In this document: in pieces, positions 23,238 through 33,100 of the stretch
Numbering within the stretch: position 1 is the stretch's first letter
How the letters are laid out: every line of letters starts with the position of its first letter
Assembly (NCBI GenBank): GCA_030066555.1
Contig: JASJBK010000030.1
Span: 1 to 42,467, forward strand
DNA length: 42,467 nucleotides
Origin: Halieaceae bacterium
Lineage (GTDB): Bacteria; Pseudomonadota; Gammaproteobacteria; Pseudomonadales; Halieaceae
Direction of reading: 5' to 3'
The notes under the pieces: generated by a model
The model's database searches: none
Seen by the model: only the letters and a program-made list of their open reading frames with translations
What the model was told of the DNA's origin: nothing
Made by a program: the position numbers and the translations under genes

Positions 23238-25484
23238 ATGCGCAAGTTCGGAATACTCGGGGTAGTTGCACTTTCACTTCTCACCAGCGCCTGCCGGTTT
23301 GAGATCCAGATGCCGGAAGCCGGTGGCGCCGTTGTCTCCGAGCGCTTCCGCTGCGACGCGGGCGAGACCTGCCTGGTCGAGATCGACGACGCCGCTTTCG
23401 ATGAGACCTTTACCGTAGAATCGGCGCCGGGCTACGAGTTCGCCGGCTGGCTGAAAGCGGATGCCCACTACTGCGGCAACAGCCTTGAAGACTGCCGGAT
23501 TGCCAGCACCGCCCTGGTGGGCGGCCTGGCTAGCCTTGTCGATGCCGATATCACCCTGTTCCTGGTGCCCCAGTTTGTCTGCGCCCCCGATGAAAGCGGC
23601 CAGCGTCCTGAGCTGTGCGATGGCGATGTCACCAAGACCATCAGTGGCCAGGTTACCGATGCGCCGGTGCCCAATGCCGATGTCACGGTGAGTGTGGGCG
23701 CCGAGACCTATGAGACCCGGGCCGATGCCCTGGGCTTCTACAGCCTCGATGTCAGCACGTCTGACCTCGATGCCCTGGTGCGCATCAGCGCCCGCGGCAC
23801 CAGCCAGGCCGGCCAGCCCCTCGAGTTCGTCGCCCTCGCTGACGCCTTCGAAAACCTCGACGATAGCGCCGAGCAGGACGTCACCAATGTCACCACCGCG
23901 GGCTATCTGCTGGCGGTCGATGCCAACGGTGGCCAGGAGCCGGCCACGCTGGAGGAACTGCAGTCGGCGGAAACCGCGGTCGATGCAGACGAAGTGCTGG
24001 AACTGGCGGCGGTGATCAAGCTGGTGGTAGACGATCCCGACTACAGCCTGCCCGAGGGCTTTGACAGCCTGCTGGATTTTGCCGGTAACGAAGCGGCGGT
24101 AGCGCAGTTTATCGCCGACGTCGAAGCGGGCGAGGATGCCAGCGCTGTCGACGACACTGAGGACCAGATCATCAATGACGACACGCTGGTGGCGGGCTTT
24201 GAAGCCGGCCAGTTGCCGACCCGTTACTTCGCGGTACCCAGTGCCAACCCGGGTTACCTGGCGCGCAACGGCTCTATCCTTGAGTTTGATGCTGGCAGCA
24301 ATACCGGCCGCCTGCTGTCATACGATTCCAGCTTCGGCACCCCACAGAACCTCGAGTACACCTGGAACATTGCCGAAGGACAGCTGGTGCTCGAGTACAG
24401 CGAGCCTCTGACGACTACCAGCTTTGTATTCCCCGATGAGTCGATCGCCACGCCCGAGCAGCTCGAAGCGCTCAACAACGCCGGTGTTGTCCAGGTCATC
24501 GAGGTGTCAGCCGTCACGCGCACGGAGTACACCCTGCTGACCGATGGCGCCCTGGTTGACCTGGTACAGATCGAGGAAGAGCGGCAGATCTCCTACGAGC
24601 CGGAGCAGGCAGGCGATGAGGTGATTCAGTTGGCTTCGCGTGTTGAGACCAGCACCTCTACCAGTGGTCTTCGAGCCGAAGATGCCATCGAGGTGGTTCC
24701 TTTCGTGGATACCTGCGGTGGCAATAACGGCGCCGTCTGTGTGCCGGGCACCTGGGGCGCGAGCATGCGCTACAGCCCGGGCACCGGCTTCCAGGGTGAA
24801 TTCCCGGTGTCTGACTGGGGCGATGTGGTGACCTTTGCCGACAGCGGCCTGGCCCTGGGCGAGATCTCCGGCACGTCAGCGGAATGGGACGTGGTCGATG
24901 GCAAGCTGGTCATCAGCTACAGCGACGGCTGGACACAGACGGTGACTATCGTCGACCGGCTCGGCCTGGAATACGGCGTATTCAAGGAATTCAGCAACGG
25001 CAGCGAACGCTTCGCCGACTTTTCGATCTACGTGAAAGCGGAGACTCCGCTGGTGTTTGCTGACGCCCTGCTGGCCAACGCCGACGGTGAATTCTGGAAT
25101 GGCGAGATCAATAGCTGGATACCGGGCTTCCTCGAAGACTCAGGCGAGCCCGTACCCAACGGCGTGTTTGGCTGGAGTTTCAGTACGCTGGGCGACCCCA
25201 AGCAGGGCTTTAATGAGCGTGCGACCGTCAGCGGTGACACCATTTCCCTGGTGCAGTCTCCCATCACCTGGAGCATCGACAACAACGTGCTGTCGATCGA
25301 CCGTGGTTTCGGCACAATCCGCTTCTGGTACCCGCTGGCGCAAACCACCGTTGGCGGTGACCGACAGATTTACGTCATGGAGTTCCAGCTCAGCAACGGC
25401 ACCGTAGCGATTCCCGCCCGCCTCAATATCGAGCGCGAACGTCCGCGCCGCGAGGATTACGTCAACGAGCCGATCCAGCTGTAG
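23238..25484 (+). CDS. Large unrecognised lipoprotein with InlB-type and regulatory-like beta domains
   Basis: A 748-aa acidic predicted lipoprotein. The start at 23238 gives a signal peptide ending in the lipobox LLTSAC (Cys18), with aaagga about 10 nt upstream. Residues about 28-90 (GGAVVSERFRCDAGETCLVE, then APGYEFAGWLKADAHYCG) look like a divergent InlB B-repeat with paired Cys. TISGQVTDAPVPNADVTVSV, then ADALGFYSLDV, is a carboxypeptidase-regulatory-like beta sandwich. The remaining about 500 residues are strand-rich and contain three modules with similar wording (EFDAGSNTGRLLSYD, EFPVSDWGDVVTFADSG, RYFAVP), suggesting related repeats that bind or display something at the surface. No enzyme motif seen. 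Function unknown; lies alone after the nifJ terminator. Confidence 0.7.
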   Translation: MRKFGILGVVALSLLTSACRFEIQMPEAGGAVVSERFRCDAGETCLVEIDDAAFDETFTVESAPGYEFAGWLKADAHYCGNSLEDCRIASTALVGGLASLVDADITLFLVPQFVCAPDESGQRPELCDGDVTKTISGQVTDAPVPNADVTVSVGAETYETRADALGFYSLDVSTSDLDALVRISARGTSQAGQPLEFVALADAFENLDDSAEQDVTNVTTAGYLLAVDANGGQEPATLEELQSAETAVDADEVLELAAVIKLVVDDPDYSLPEGFDSLLDFAGNEAAVAQFIADVEAGEDASAVDDTEDQIINDDTLVAGFEAGQLPTRYFAVPSANPGYLARNGSILEFDAGSNTGRLLSYDSSFGTPQNLEYTWNIAEGQLVLEYSEPLTTTSFVFPDESIATPEQLEALNNAGVVQVIEVSAVTRTEYTLLTDGALVDLVQIEEERQISYEPEQAGDEVIQLASRVETSTSTSGLRAEDAIEVVPFVDTCGGNNGAVCVPGTWGASMRYSPGTGFQGEFPVSDWGDVVTFADSGLALGEISGTSAEWDVVDGKLVISYSDGWTQTVTIVDRLGLEYGVFKEFSNGSERFADFSIYVKAETPLVFADALLANADGEFWNGEINSWIPGFLEDSGEPVPNGVFGWSFSTLGDPKQGFNERATVSGDTISLVQSPITWSIDNNVLSIDRGFGTIRFWYPLAQTTVGGDRQIYVMEFQLSNGTVAIPARLNIERERPRREDYVNEPIQL

Positions 25485-25496
25485 TAGCGGCTCGGC

Positions 25497-25676
25497 TCAC
25501 TCGTCTTCGGTAAACACCTCGACACCGCCGGCGCTGTCCATTACGAATACGATGGGCCGGCAGCACACCTGGCAGTCCTCGATGTAGGACTGCCCGGCTT
25601 CTGAAGGATCCAGCAGGACCCGGTTGGGTTCCCCGCAGTAGGGGCAGTAGATCGTGCTCTCGTTCAGGCCTTCCAT
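25497..25676 (-). CDS. CPXCG-motif cysteine-rich small protein
   Basis: A 59-aa protein with two Cys pairs, CPYCG near the N terminus (Cys11 and Cys14) and CQVCCRP (Cys35, 38, 39), the pattern of the CPXCG zinc-ribbon-like family. The fold probably binds Zn2+. Starting MEGLNESTIY and ending VEVFTEDE, it is acidic and soluble. The ATG lies 5 nt after the stop of the lipoprotein gene upstream on the same strand, so it is the last gene of the lipid-transport operon. The family is widespread and its role unknown. A short frame easily missed by length cut-offs. Confidence 0.85.
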   Translation of the reverse strand: MEGLNESTIYCPYCGEPNRVLLDPSEAGQSYIEDCQVCCRPIVFVMDSAGGVEVFTEDE

Positions 25677-25681
25677 CGGCC

Positions 25682-26242
25682 TCAGCGCATACCCGCTACG
25701 ATATCGTCGAGCACGTCGCTATAGGCCTTGCTGAGGGCGGCCACTGCGTCATCGGCACTCCAGCGTGCCACCGGAGCCGTGTGCCGCGTGATGATGGTGC
25801 GATCATCATCGTCGCGATTGAGTACACAGGAGAGGGCGACTTCGGCCTGGTTGCTGCCGTTCCTGATCAGGTTGAAGGCGCGCGCTTCGCACATCAGCCG
25901 GGCCTGGCCCAGGCTGTGCCTGTGCCCCGACATCACGGCATAGCCGTGGCACTCAAGGTCACCGGCGAGCTGCTGCTCCAGCAGCATCCCGAGCTCATCC
26001 GCCCAGCGCACGTCCTTCAGGAAGCTGAGCTCGCCGCTGCCGGCGTCCAGCACCGCGATCCGGTCATTGTCTAGGCCGGCGTTGACGCGCAACACGCTGA
26101 GCGAAAGCGCCTCGCCTCCGACCGTGCAGTCTCCCGGGGCATTGGTCAGCAGGTAGCGGCTGGTCGGCGGTGTATCGCTGCCGGGCAGGGTCATGCAGGC
26201 CGCCAGCAACAGCATGGGCGTGATCAGTAGCAGTCTAGTCAC
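25682..26242 (-). CDS. PqiC-like ABC transport auxiliary lipoprotein
   Basis: A 186-aa lipoprotein of the ABC-transport auxiliary (PqiC/DUF330-like) family, which attaches an MCE transporter to the outer membrane or bridges the periplasm. The lipobox is LLAAC (Cys16). The middle region RVNAGLDNDRIAVLDAGSGELSFLKDVRWADELGMLLEQQL is the family signature (dnd-R-i...w...e-l...l). Its start overlaps the MlaD-like stop by 8 nt. Contains Cys pairs that may form disulphides. Confidence 0.82.
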   Translation of the reverse strand: MTRLLLITPMLLLAACMTLPGSDTPPTSRYLLTNAPGDCTVGGEALSLSVLRVNAGLDNDRIAVLDAGSGELSFLKDVRWADELGMLLEQQLAGDLECHGYAVMSGHRHSLGQARLMCEARAFNLIRNGSNQAEVALSCVLNRDDDDRTIITRHTAPVARWSADDAVAALSKAYSDVLDDIVAGMR

Positions 26243-27152
26243 GGCTTATCTCCACTTCACGGACCGTCTCGCCGTAGAGCAGGGCACCCGGTTCATCGTT
26301 GATATTACCCAATAGCGAATTGAGTTCACGCAGGGTGCTGGCCAGGTCGTCTGTGAGTCCGACCAGGGCCGGTATCTCATCGGTCAGCAGCGCCTGCACT
26401 TCCTCGCCGTTCTCGCCCAGCGTGTTGGCGACGGCGTCGGTGGCGGACTGCAGGGAGCGGCCGGCCTCGGCCACCGTGGGTAGCACCTCGCTGCTCAGCT
26501 GCTGGCCTACCAGGCGAAACTGCGGCAGGGTCGCCTCCAGCTCCTCGCTGACCCGGCCGGCGCTGGCCATGAGTTTGTCGATGTCAGTCGATGCAGCAGA
26601 CAGGTTTTCCGTCAGCTTACGCAGCTCCGCGATAGTCACGCCCAGGTTGTCCGCCGCCTCATCGGACAGCAGGTTATCCAGGCGTGTCAGGGTATTCTCC
26701 ACAGAGTTGGTGATGCGCCCGGCGGAGCCCGCCAGCTGGCTGAATAAGGAGGGGTAGCCGGGGATTACCCCGTCGGGAACTTCGAAGCCCGGTGTTTCCA
26801 CGCTGCGCTCCTGCAGCTCTATCACCGACAGGCCGGTGATGCCCTGGGCTTCCAGCAGTGCCACCATGTCTTCGACCGGCGGCAGGGTCTCGCGGGTCCC
26901 GAAGGTCACGTCCACCCGGCCCGGGTACTCGCGGCTCAGGGCAATGCCGCTGACCCGGCCCACCGGGACCCCGAGGTAGCGGACCTGGCTGCCGATGGAC
27001 AGGCCACTGACCGAGCCGTCAAACAGGATCGCCATATCGACACCCATCTCCTCGGGGTCGGGGCCCTTGATCCACTGGTAGAACGCCACCAGGCCCAGCA
27101 GCGAGAGCACGACGAAGGTCGCCACCATGATGATGCGCGCATTGCGTTCCAT
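26235..27152 (-). CDS. MlaD/MCE-domain substrate-binding protein
   Basis: A 305-aa inner-membrane-anchored MCE protein of a lipid transporter. The start at 27152 (MERNARIIMVATF) puts a transmembrane helix at residues 7-25. The MCE domain follows (GVDMAILFDGSVSGLSIGSQVRYLGVPVGRVSGIAL), then a long helical region with amphipathic coiled repeats (residues about 150-290), longer than in MlaD proper. It would form a hexameric ring for phospholipid passage. The gene starts 1 nt after the ATPase stop and ends overlapping the PqiC-like lipoprotein. Confidence 0.88.
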   Translation of the reverse strand: MERNARIIMVATFVVLSLLGLVAFYQWIKGPDPEEMGVDMAILFDGSVSGLSIGSQVRYLGVPVGRVSGIALSREYPGRVDVTFGTRETLPPVEDMVALLEAQGITGLSVIELQERSVETPGFEVPDGVIPGYPSLFSQLAGSAGRITNSVENTLTRLDNLLSDEAADNLGVTIAELRKLTENLSAASTDIDKLMASAGRVSEELEATLPQFRLVGQQLSSEVLPTVAEAGRSLQSATDAVANTLGENGEEVQALLTDEIPALVGLTDDLASTLRELNSLLGNINDEPGALLYGETVREVEISRD

Positions 27153-27153
27153 A

Positions 27154-27963
27154 TCAGGCGGCTCCCTGCTGCACTTCCGGGTTGGAGCCACGCGCCGCCC
27201 GCCCACGCACGCCTCCGAAATAGCTGCGAATCCAGGGGTGTGGATGGCGAACGATGACGTCAGTCACGTCTGCAATGACCTTCTTGTCGACCAGCACCGC
27301 CAGTCGATCGCAGATGGTGAGCAGCGAGTCCATGTCGTGGGAAATCATCACCACAGTGAGCTTGAGGTGTTGCCGCAGGTAGAGGATAAGCTGGTCAAAC
27401 TCTGCGGCGCTGATCGGGTCGAGGCCGGCGGTGGGTTCGTCCAGGAATACGACCTTCGGTTCGGTCGCCAGCGCCCGGGCCAGTCCGGCACGCTTGATCA
27501 TGCCGCCGGAAAGCTCTGCCGGGTATTTGTCAAAGGCCTCTTCCTTGAGCCCGACCATCTTCAGCTTGAGGCGACCCAGCTCGGTGGCAAAGGATTTGCT
27601 AATAGAGGTGTTCTCGATGATCGGAGCAACCACGTTTTCCAGCACGGTCAGCCCGGAGAACAGCGCGCCACTCTGGAACAGCACGCCCCAGCGCGGGTGG
27701 CAGTCGCTGAGGTAGCCGCTGCCCTTTTCCTTGCAGGTAATATCGCCGCCGAAGATTTTTACATCGCCCTCGGTGGGGGTGTGCAGGCCGAGCATGGTGC
27801 GCAGCAGCACCGATTTCCCGGTGCCGGAGCCGCCGACGATGCCGAGAATCTCGTGCTCGAACACGGTCAGGTTGATGCCGTTGTGCACCGTATGGCTACC
27901 GAAACGGTTGACCACGTTTCGCACTTCGATGATGGGGTTACCCGCCTCGATAGCTTCGCTCAC
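27154..27963 (-). CDS. MlaF-type lipid ABC transporter ATPase
   Basis: A 269-aa ATP-binding cassette protein. Walker A is GGSGTGKS, the signature is ELSGGMIKRAGLARAL (LSGGM type, as in MlaF), Walker B is KVVFLDEPTAGLDP and the switch His is in ISHDMDSLL. RWGVLFQSGALFSGLTV contains the Q-loop. It pairs with the MlaE-type permease upstream; the 4-nt overlap (ATGA) shows translational coupling. ATP hydrolysis drives lipid movement across the envelope; direction is unknown. Confidence 0.92.
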   Translation of the reverse strand: MSEAIEAGNPIIEVRNVVNRFGSHTVHNGINLTVFEHEILGIVGGSGTGKSVLLRTMLGLHTPTEGDVKIFGGDITCKEKGSGYLSDCHPRWGVLFQSGALFSGLTVLENVVAPIIENTSISKSFATELGRLKLKMVGLKEEAFDKYPAELSGGMIKRAGLARALATEPKVVFLDEPTAGLDPISAAEFDQLILYLRQHLKLTVVMISHDMDSLLTICDRLAVLVDKKVIADVTDVIVRHPHPWIRSYFGGVRGRAARGSNPEVQQGAA

Positions 27964-29141
27964 CAGCCCAGCTCCGTGAAGATGATTGAAAAGATCGCGT
28001 CGACCACGATCACCATGAAAATGGATTCTACAACGGCGTTGGTCGTGTTGCGCCCCACCGCATCGGCCGATCGCTCGACGTAGTAGCCGCGGTAGGTGCC
28101 GATGGAGCCTATCATCAGTGCAAAGAAGGGCGCCTTTATCAGGCCCACCTTGAAATGCGTCATTGGATCCAGCGCCAGGAAGCGCTCTACCACCAGCGGG
28201 AACGGTATGTCCAGCATGCCCACGGCAATGACCACGGTGCCAATCAGGCCTGCGATGTCGGCGATGAACGTCAGCAGTGGCAGGCAGATGACCAGTGCCA
28301 GCATGCGCGGCAGCACCAGCGCTTCGAAGGGGTCGATGCCCATGGTTTCCATGGCGCTGACTTCTTCGTTGAGCTGCATTACGCCGATTTCGGCGGCGAA
28401 GGCAGAGCCGGAACGTCCCGCTACCAGGATGGCGGTGAGCAGCCCGCCCATCTCACGCATGATGGAAATGGACACCAGGTCTACCGTAAATATCTGCGCG
28501 CCGAACTGGCTGAGCTGGGTCTGGCTCTGGAAGCCGAGCACCAGCGCCACCAGGAAGGCCATGAGGCCGACGATGCCGATGGCAGCCACGCCCGCATCCT
28601 GGATGTGACGGGCAGTGGCCACCCAGCGAAAACGCCGCGGGTTGATGACGGTGGCGACAATGCCCGCGCCGATGGAAACGAGCCAGAGGTAGCGATCCCG
28701 CGACTCTTTCAGCAGTGAGGCAGTGGCGCGAGTGAACCGCAGCGACATCGCGGTGAGCCAGGGTACCGGCGGTGGTTCGCGGGTGGCCTGCTCCATGGTC
28801 ACCACGTCTTCGATGAACTTGAGGTGCTCGGCGCGGAAGCCGGAATAGCTGGTGTTGAAGCCGGCCCGCTTCAGTGACTCACCAGTGCGGTACAGGAGCC
28901 AGGCGCCGGACAGGTCGAAGTTTTGCAGGCCGCCGCAGCTGAACTCAATCTGCCGCACCGGTATGCGCGCCAGCCCCAGTTCCTCGACGATGCCTTCGAG
29001 CTCCTGGACGTTGAGGATTGTCCAGTCACCGCGCAGGGCGAACTCTGCCTGCTCAGCGCCCACGGCAAAACGATAGTACTGCGACTCAATGGCGCTGGCG
29101 TTGGCCAGCGCATCCTCCTGCCGATCCTGGGGCGGTGTCAT
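27960..29141 (-). CDS. MlaE-type permease with an N-terminal STAS domain
   Basis: A 393-aa fused protein. Residues about 25-115 resemble a STAS domain (FALRGDWTILNVQELEGIVE, FDLSGAWLLYRTGESLKRAG), the fold of MlaB. From about 140 onward the sequence is a MlaE/YrbE permease with five or so hydrophobic segments. FAAEIGVMQLNEEVSAMETMGIDPFEALVLPRMLALVICLPLLT is its hallmark EQ-loop-like region. The fusion supplies the regulatory MlaB function in cis. It is the first gene of the operon, 108 bp from the divergent VOC gene, so the promoter lies in 29142-29249. Confidence 0.92.
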   Translation of the reverse strand: MTPPQDRQEDALANASAIESQYYRFAVGAEQAEFALRGDWTILNVQELEGIVEELGLARIPVRQIEFSCGGLQNFDLSGAWLLYRTGESLKRAGFNTSYSGFRAEHLKFIEDVVTMEQATREPPPVPWLTAMSLRFTRATASLLKESRDRYLWLVSIGAGIVATVINPRRFRWVATARHIQDAGVAAIGIVGLMAFLVALVLGFQSQTQLSQFGAQIFTVDLVSISIMREMGGLLTAILVAGRSGSAFAAEIGVMQLNEEVSAMETMGIDPFEALVLPRMLALVICLPLLTFIADIAGLIGTVVIAVGMLDIPFPLVVERFLALDPMTHFKVGLIKAPFFALMIGSIGTYRGYYVERSADAVGRNTTNAVVESIFMVIVVDAIFSIIFTELGW

Positions 29142-29249
29142 CCGCTCACTATAGCCCAGAAAACTGGCTCGAGCTTGCGCTCAGGGCCGCTGCTCGCCCG
29201 CCACTGCTCACGCCGCTATACTCGGCCCTCTGATTACCACACCCGACCG

Positions 29250-30137
29250 ATGAGCACGCTGATTCCAATAGGGCCCACCCTGACTGGCACCGTGGTTACA
29301 CCCGACCTGGACACCAGTCTCGCGGCGTACTGCGACTACCTGCACGCTTCGGTGCTGGAAGAGGCCGCCGTGTCCTCGGAGCAGGCGCGCCTGTGGGGCA
29401 AGCCCCAACTTGAGGGCAGCCCGCTGGTCACCCTGCAGTCCCCGAGCGGCGCCCCCTGGATGCGTCTGCTTGGCATACCAGGCCTGCTGCCGGCGCAACC
29501 GTTCAAGGAGCTGGGCTGGATGGCGCTGGAAATCCTGGTGGAGGACGTGGCCGCGCTATGGCAGACGCTGGATGCTTCGCCCTTCGAGATCTACCGCGGC
29601 CCCACTGACAGTGGCAATGCCAGTGGAATGCAGCTGGTGGGGCCGGCCGGTGAAGTGTTGTACCTGACCCAGCTGCGAGCGCCTGAAGCGCCCTTCGATA
29701 TTGCCCCCGCCCAGGCTGTGGTTGACCGACTGTTCACGCCGGTCAGCGCCTGCCTGCGACGGGACGAGGCGCTGGCGGTCTACAGCAAGCTCGGTGCCAG
29801 GCGCAGCTGGAGTTTCGACACCACCCTGGGTTCCGTGAACCGGGCTCACGGTCTCGACCCCTCCCTGAAACACCCGGTTGGCACCGTGCAGCTGTCCGGA
29901 CGCAGCATGGTGGAAATCAACCAGCTCGGTGTTGCCAAGTCGCGGCCGCCGGTGGAGGGCAAACTGCCGGCGGGAATCGTGATGGTGAGTTTCGTGGTCG
30001 ACAACCTCGACAATATCGGCCTGCGGCCGATTTCGCCGCCGCTATCGCCCACCGGCGCACTCTATGGCGGCCAGCGGGTGGCGGCCTGCCGCGGTGCCGC
30101 GGGTGAACTGCTGGAGTTGATTGAGGTGGCGGGCTGA
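29250..30137 (+). CDS. Two-module VOC-like protein
   Basis: A 295-aa soluble protein with two fold-like halves. The start at 29250 (MSTLIPIGPTLTGTVVTPDLDTSL) is chosen over the long upstream frame because that frame overlaps the divergent permease gene. The first half has VTPDLDTSLAAYCDYLHASV, LGIPGLLPAQPFKELGWMAL and ALEILVEDV, and the second LFTPVSACLRRDEALAVYSKLG and VMVSFVVDNLDNIG. These carry VOC-like beta-alpha-beta repeats, but the metal-binding His/Glu set is incomplete. Possibly a catabolic or ring-cleavage relative that lost metal. Function unknown; the nearby Mla operon does not suggest one. Confidence 0.65.
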   Translation: MSTLIPIGPTLTGTVVTPDLDTSLAAYCDYLHASVLEEAAVSSEQARLWGKPQLEGSPLVTLQSPSGAPWMRLLGIPGLLPAQPFKELGWMALEILVEDVAALWQTLDASPFEIYRGPTDSGNASGMQLVGPAGEVLYLTQLRAPEAPFDIAPAQAVVDRLFTPVSACLRRDEALAVYSKLGARRSWSFDTTLGSVNRAHGLDPSLKHPVGTVQLSGRSMVEINQLGVAKSRPPVEGKLPAGIVMVSFVVDNLDNIGLRPISPPLSPTGALYGGQRVAACRGAAGELLELIEVAG

Positions 30138-30143
30138 GCGGTG

Positions 30144-30167
30144 CGGCCGGCAAACCGCAGCCGGCCG
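30144..30167. terminator. GC-rich hairpin between convergent VOC and aas genes
   Basis: cggccggc-aaaccgca-gccggccg: perfect 8-bp stem, 8-nt loop, no U-run. It sits in the 40-bp gap between convergent stops and may block readthrough on both strands. Confidence 0.4.
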
Positions 30168-30177
30168 ACCCAAGCGT

Positions 30178-33100
30178 TTAAGCAGACGCTGCCACCGCTT
30201 CCTTCGCCAGCGCATTGAGCGCGCTGAAATCGGTCTTGCCGCTGCCCAGCTTGGGAATACTCTCGACCTTGATAACCTGGGCAGGCAGCATCAGCGGTGC
30301 CACCCCGGCGGCCACCATATCGTCCCGCAGTTTCTCTTCGAGCTGGTCGCTGGTGACCAGCATCACCACCTTCTCGCCCTTGCGGGCGTCAGGCACCGCG
30401 GCGGCGGCCAGGTCATCCTCGGTTTCTGCCGGTAGCAGGTTGCGCGCCTGTTCCTCAACGGCACCCAGGCTGACCATCTCGCCGCCCACCTTGGCAAAGC
30501 GTGAGTAGCGGTCGACGATGACCAGGAAGCCCTCGTTGGTCAGGTGCCCCTTGTCGCCGGTGATATACCAGCGCATGTCGTCAGTCTCGAAGATGACCTC
30601 GCGGGTCTTCGCCTCGTCGTCGAGGTAGCCCAGCATGACCTGGTTGCCGGAGATGCAGATCATGCCGTCCTCGCCGAGCGGCAGTTCCTCCCGGGTGTTG
30701 GGGTCGACAATCTTGAAGCTGGTGCCGGGTAACGGCAGGCCGACGCTGCCCTCGCGCTGGCCGACCTGGATTTTCCAGTCGTTGGTGTCCACGGCATCGG
30801 GCACGTTGACGCTGGCGACCGGTGTAGTTTCGGTGGCGCCGTAGCCCTCGAGGATGTACTTGTTGAACTTCATCTGGAACTCCTGGCGCACGTGGCCCGG
30901 GAGTTTCTCGGCGCCGGCCACCACGATGCGCAGCGGCTCCAGCAGGATCGGGTCGACCTTGCGGTTGCGCGCATAGAGACTCAGGAAGGTGGCGGTACCG
31001 AACAGGATGGTGGCGCGGTACCGGGCCACGGCACGGGCGATGCCCAGGACGTCGGTGGGGTCCGGGTGGCACACGATGGGTATGCCCTCGATCAGTGGCA
31101 TGATCAGGGTGACCGTCAGGCCGAAGGCGTGAAACGGCGGCAGCGAGGCCATCACCACATCGTCGACGCGAGTGTTGAGTACGTCTGATATCTGTTTGCA
31201 GTTGGACTGGATATTGCGGTGTGACAGCACTACGCCCTTGGGTTTGCCCTCGCTGCCGCTGGAGAACAGGATGGCGGCCGGCTCGTCCAGGCCGACCCGG
31301 TGGCCGAAGATGGAGTACAGCATCCTGGCGGGCAGCAGGCTCACCTGAATCAGCTTGATGACCAGGCGCCATTGGGGAATGGTCTCGCGGATATCCTCCA
31401 TGTAGCGGACCTCGACCCCCTCCAGCATGGCTTCGACGTCGACCCCGCGGGTCTCAAGCCGCGCCTGGAACTGGCGCGAGGTAAACACCTGCTTGATGCC
31501 CGCCGAGGCGATGGCGGCACGCACCGACTCTTCCGGGGCGCTGAAGTTGAGATTGACCGCTGCCCGGCCCTTGAGCATCACCGCCATGTTGGCGATGGCG
31601 GCGGCATTGGCCGCCGGCAGCAGCAGCCCGACGTTTTTCGCATCGCGGTCGAGTTTCATGGCCGCGGAGAAGGCCAGGGTTGCGGCGGCGAAGCGGCGCC
31701 GGCTGAGGCGCACGCCGCTGGCGTCCACGGTGCAGACATCGTTCAGTTTGCGCTTGACCGTATGCAGCCAGGCCAGCGGCAGGGGATCGAGCCGCTGGGT
31801 GTAAGCCTCCCAGGCGGTGATCGACAGGTCGAACACCTTCTGCTTGAGAATGTCGGCGCGGGTATCCAGCGGCAGCGGCTTGCCAAAAGCGACAATCAGG
31901 TCGCGTTTGAGGCTGGGCGATCTTGAGTCTCTCAGGTGCTCGTCGGCATGGGAGAACTTGCTGCCCCATAGCCCGCGCAGGTAGAAGGGTATGATCGCGC
32001 CGTCTTCCACGCCCTCGACGGCCCGTTCGTAGCCGGAGTGGAACTTGCCGAGCTGGCCGTTGCGGCTGATGGCGCCCTCCGGGAACAGGCATACCGCCTC
32101 GCCGTCCTTGAGCAGCTCGTTGATGGTTTTCAGGGAATCCTTGCTCTGCCCGGAGGCAATGGGCACCACCCGGAAGAACTTCAGTATCGGCTTCAGGTAC
32201 CAGGTGTCATAGATGCGTCGCAGCATCACGAAACGCAGCGGTCGCGGGGAGGCGATCTGCACCAGTGCCCAGTCGATCCAGGAGATGTGGTTGCCCAGCA
32301 ACAGCAGTGGCCCGGACCGGGGCAGGTTCTCAAAGCCCAGCACCTGGATCTTGTAGCGCCGGCGCAGTACGGCCGCTGCAACAATGCGCGCCAGCGACTG
32401 CGGCAGTTTGCGCACGGTATAGCCGGTGCCGATGATCGCAACCACGGTAAGCATGTAGAACAGGCCCACGCTGTCGATGCCGGCCAGTGCAAAGGTTGCG
32501 GTGATGCCCAGGAAGGTGAGCATCGATACGTTCTGTATCCAGTTGTTGCCGGCGAGAATGGTGCCGAGCCGGCTCTCGGGGGCATGGAACTGGATCAGTG
32601 AATTGAGCGGGATGATGAACATGCCGCCGGCGGTGCCCACCAGCAGGAAGGCGAGCGCCATGCCGACGGTGCTGTCCAGCGTTGGCAGCATCGCGATCAT
32701 CACGGCAACGCCGAGGGCGCCAATCGGTATCAATCCGGTCTCGATGTAATTGCGCGATACCCGGGCGGCGATCAGCGAACCCAGCATGATGCCGATGCCC
32801 GAGCAGGCGAGTATGCCCTGGATGATGACGGTGTTGGTAATCTCCAGGCGCTCCTTGGCGAAGGCCGGGAAGGCGGCCAGCATTACCTGGGAGATGGCCC
32901 AGAACGTTGCGAGGCCGATAATGGACAGGAAGATCTGTTCCCGGGCGCGCACGGTGCGCAGGTTCTTCGCCAGGTAGCCGAGCCGTACGTAAGCCTTGAA
33001 GTCGAAGTGCTTTTCCGAGCGCGTCTTGGACCTGGAAGTGAGCTGGAAAGTAAACAGCCACTGGATTGTCGCCAGGATCACCAGGAACCAGCCGATCGGC

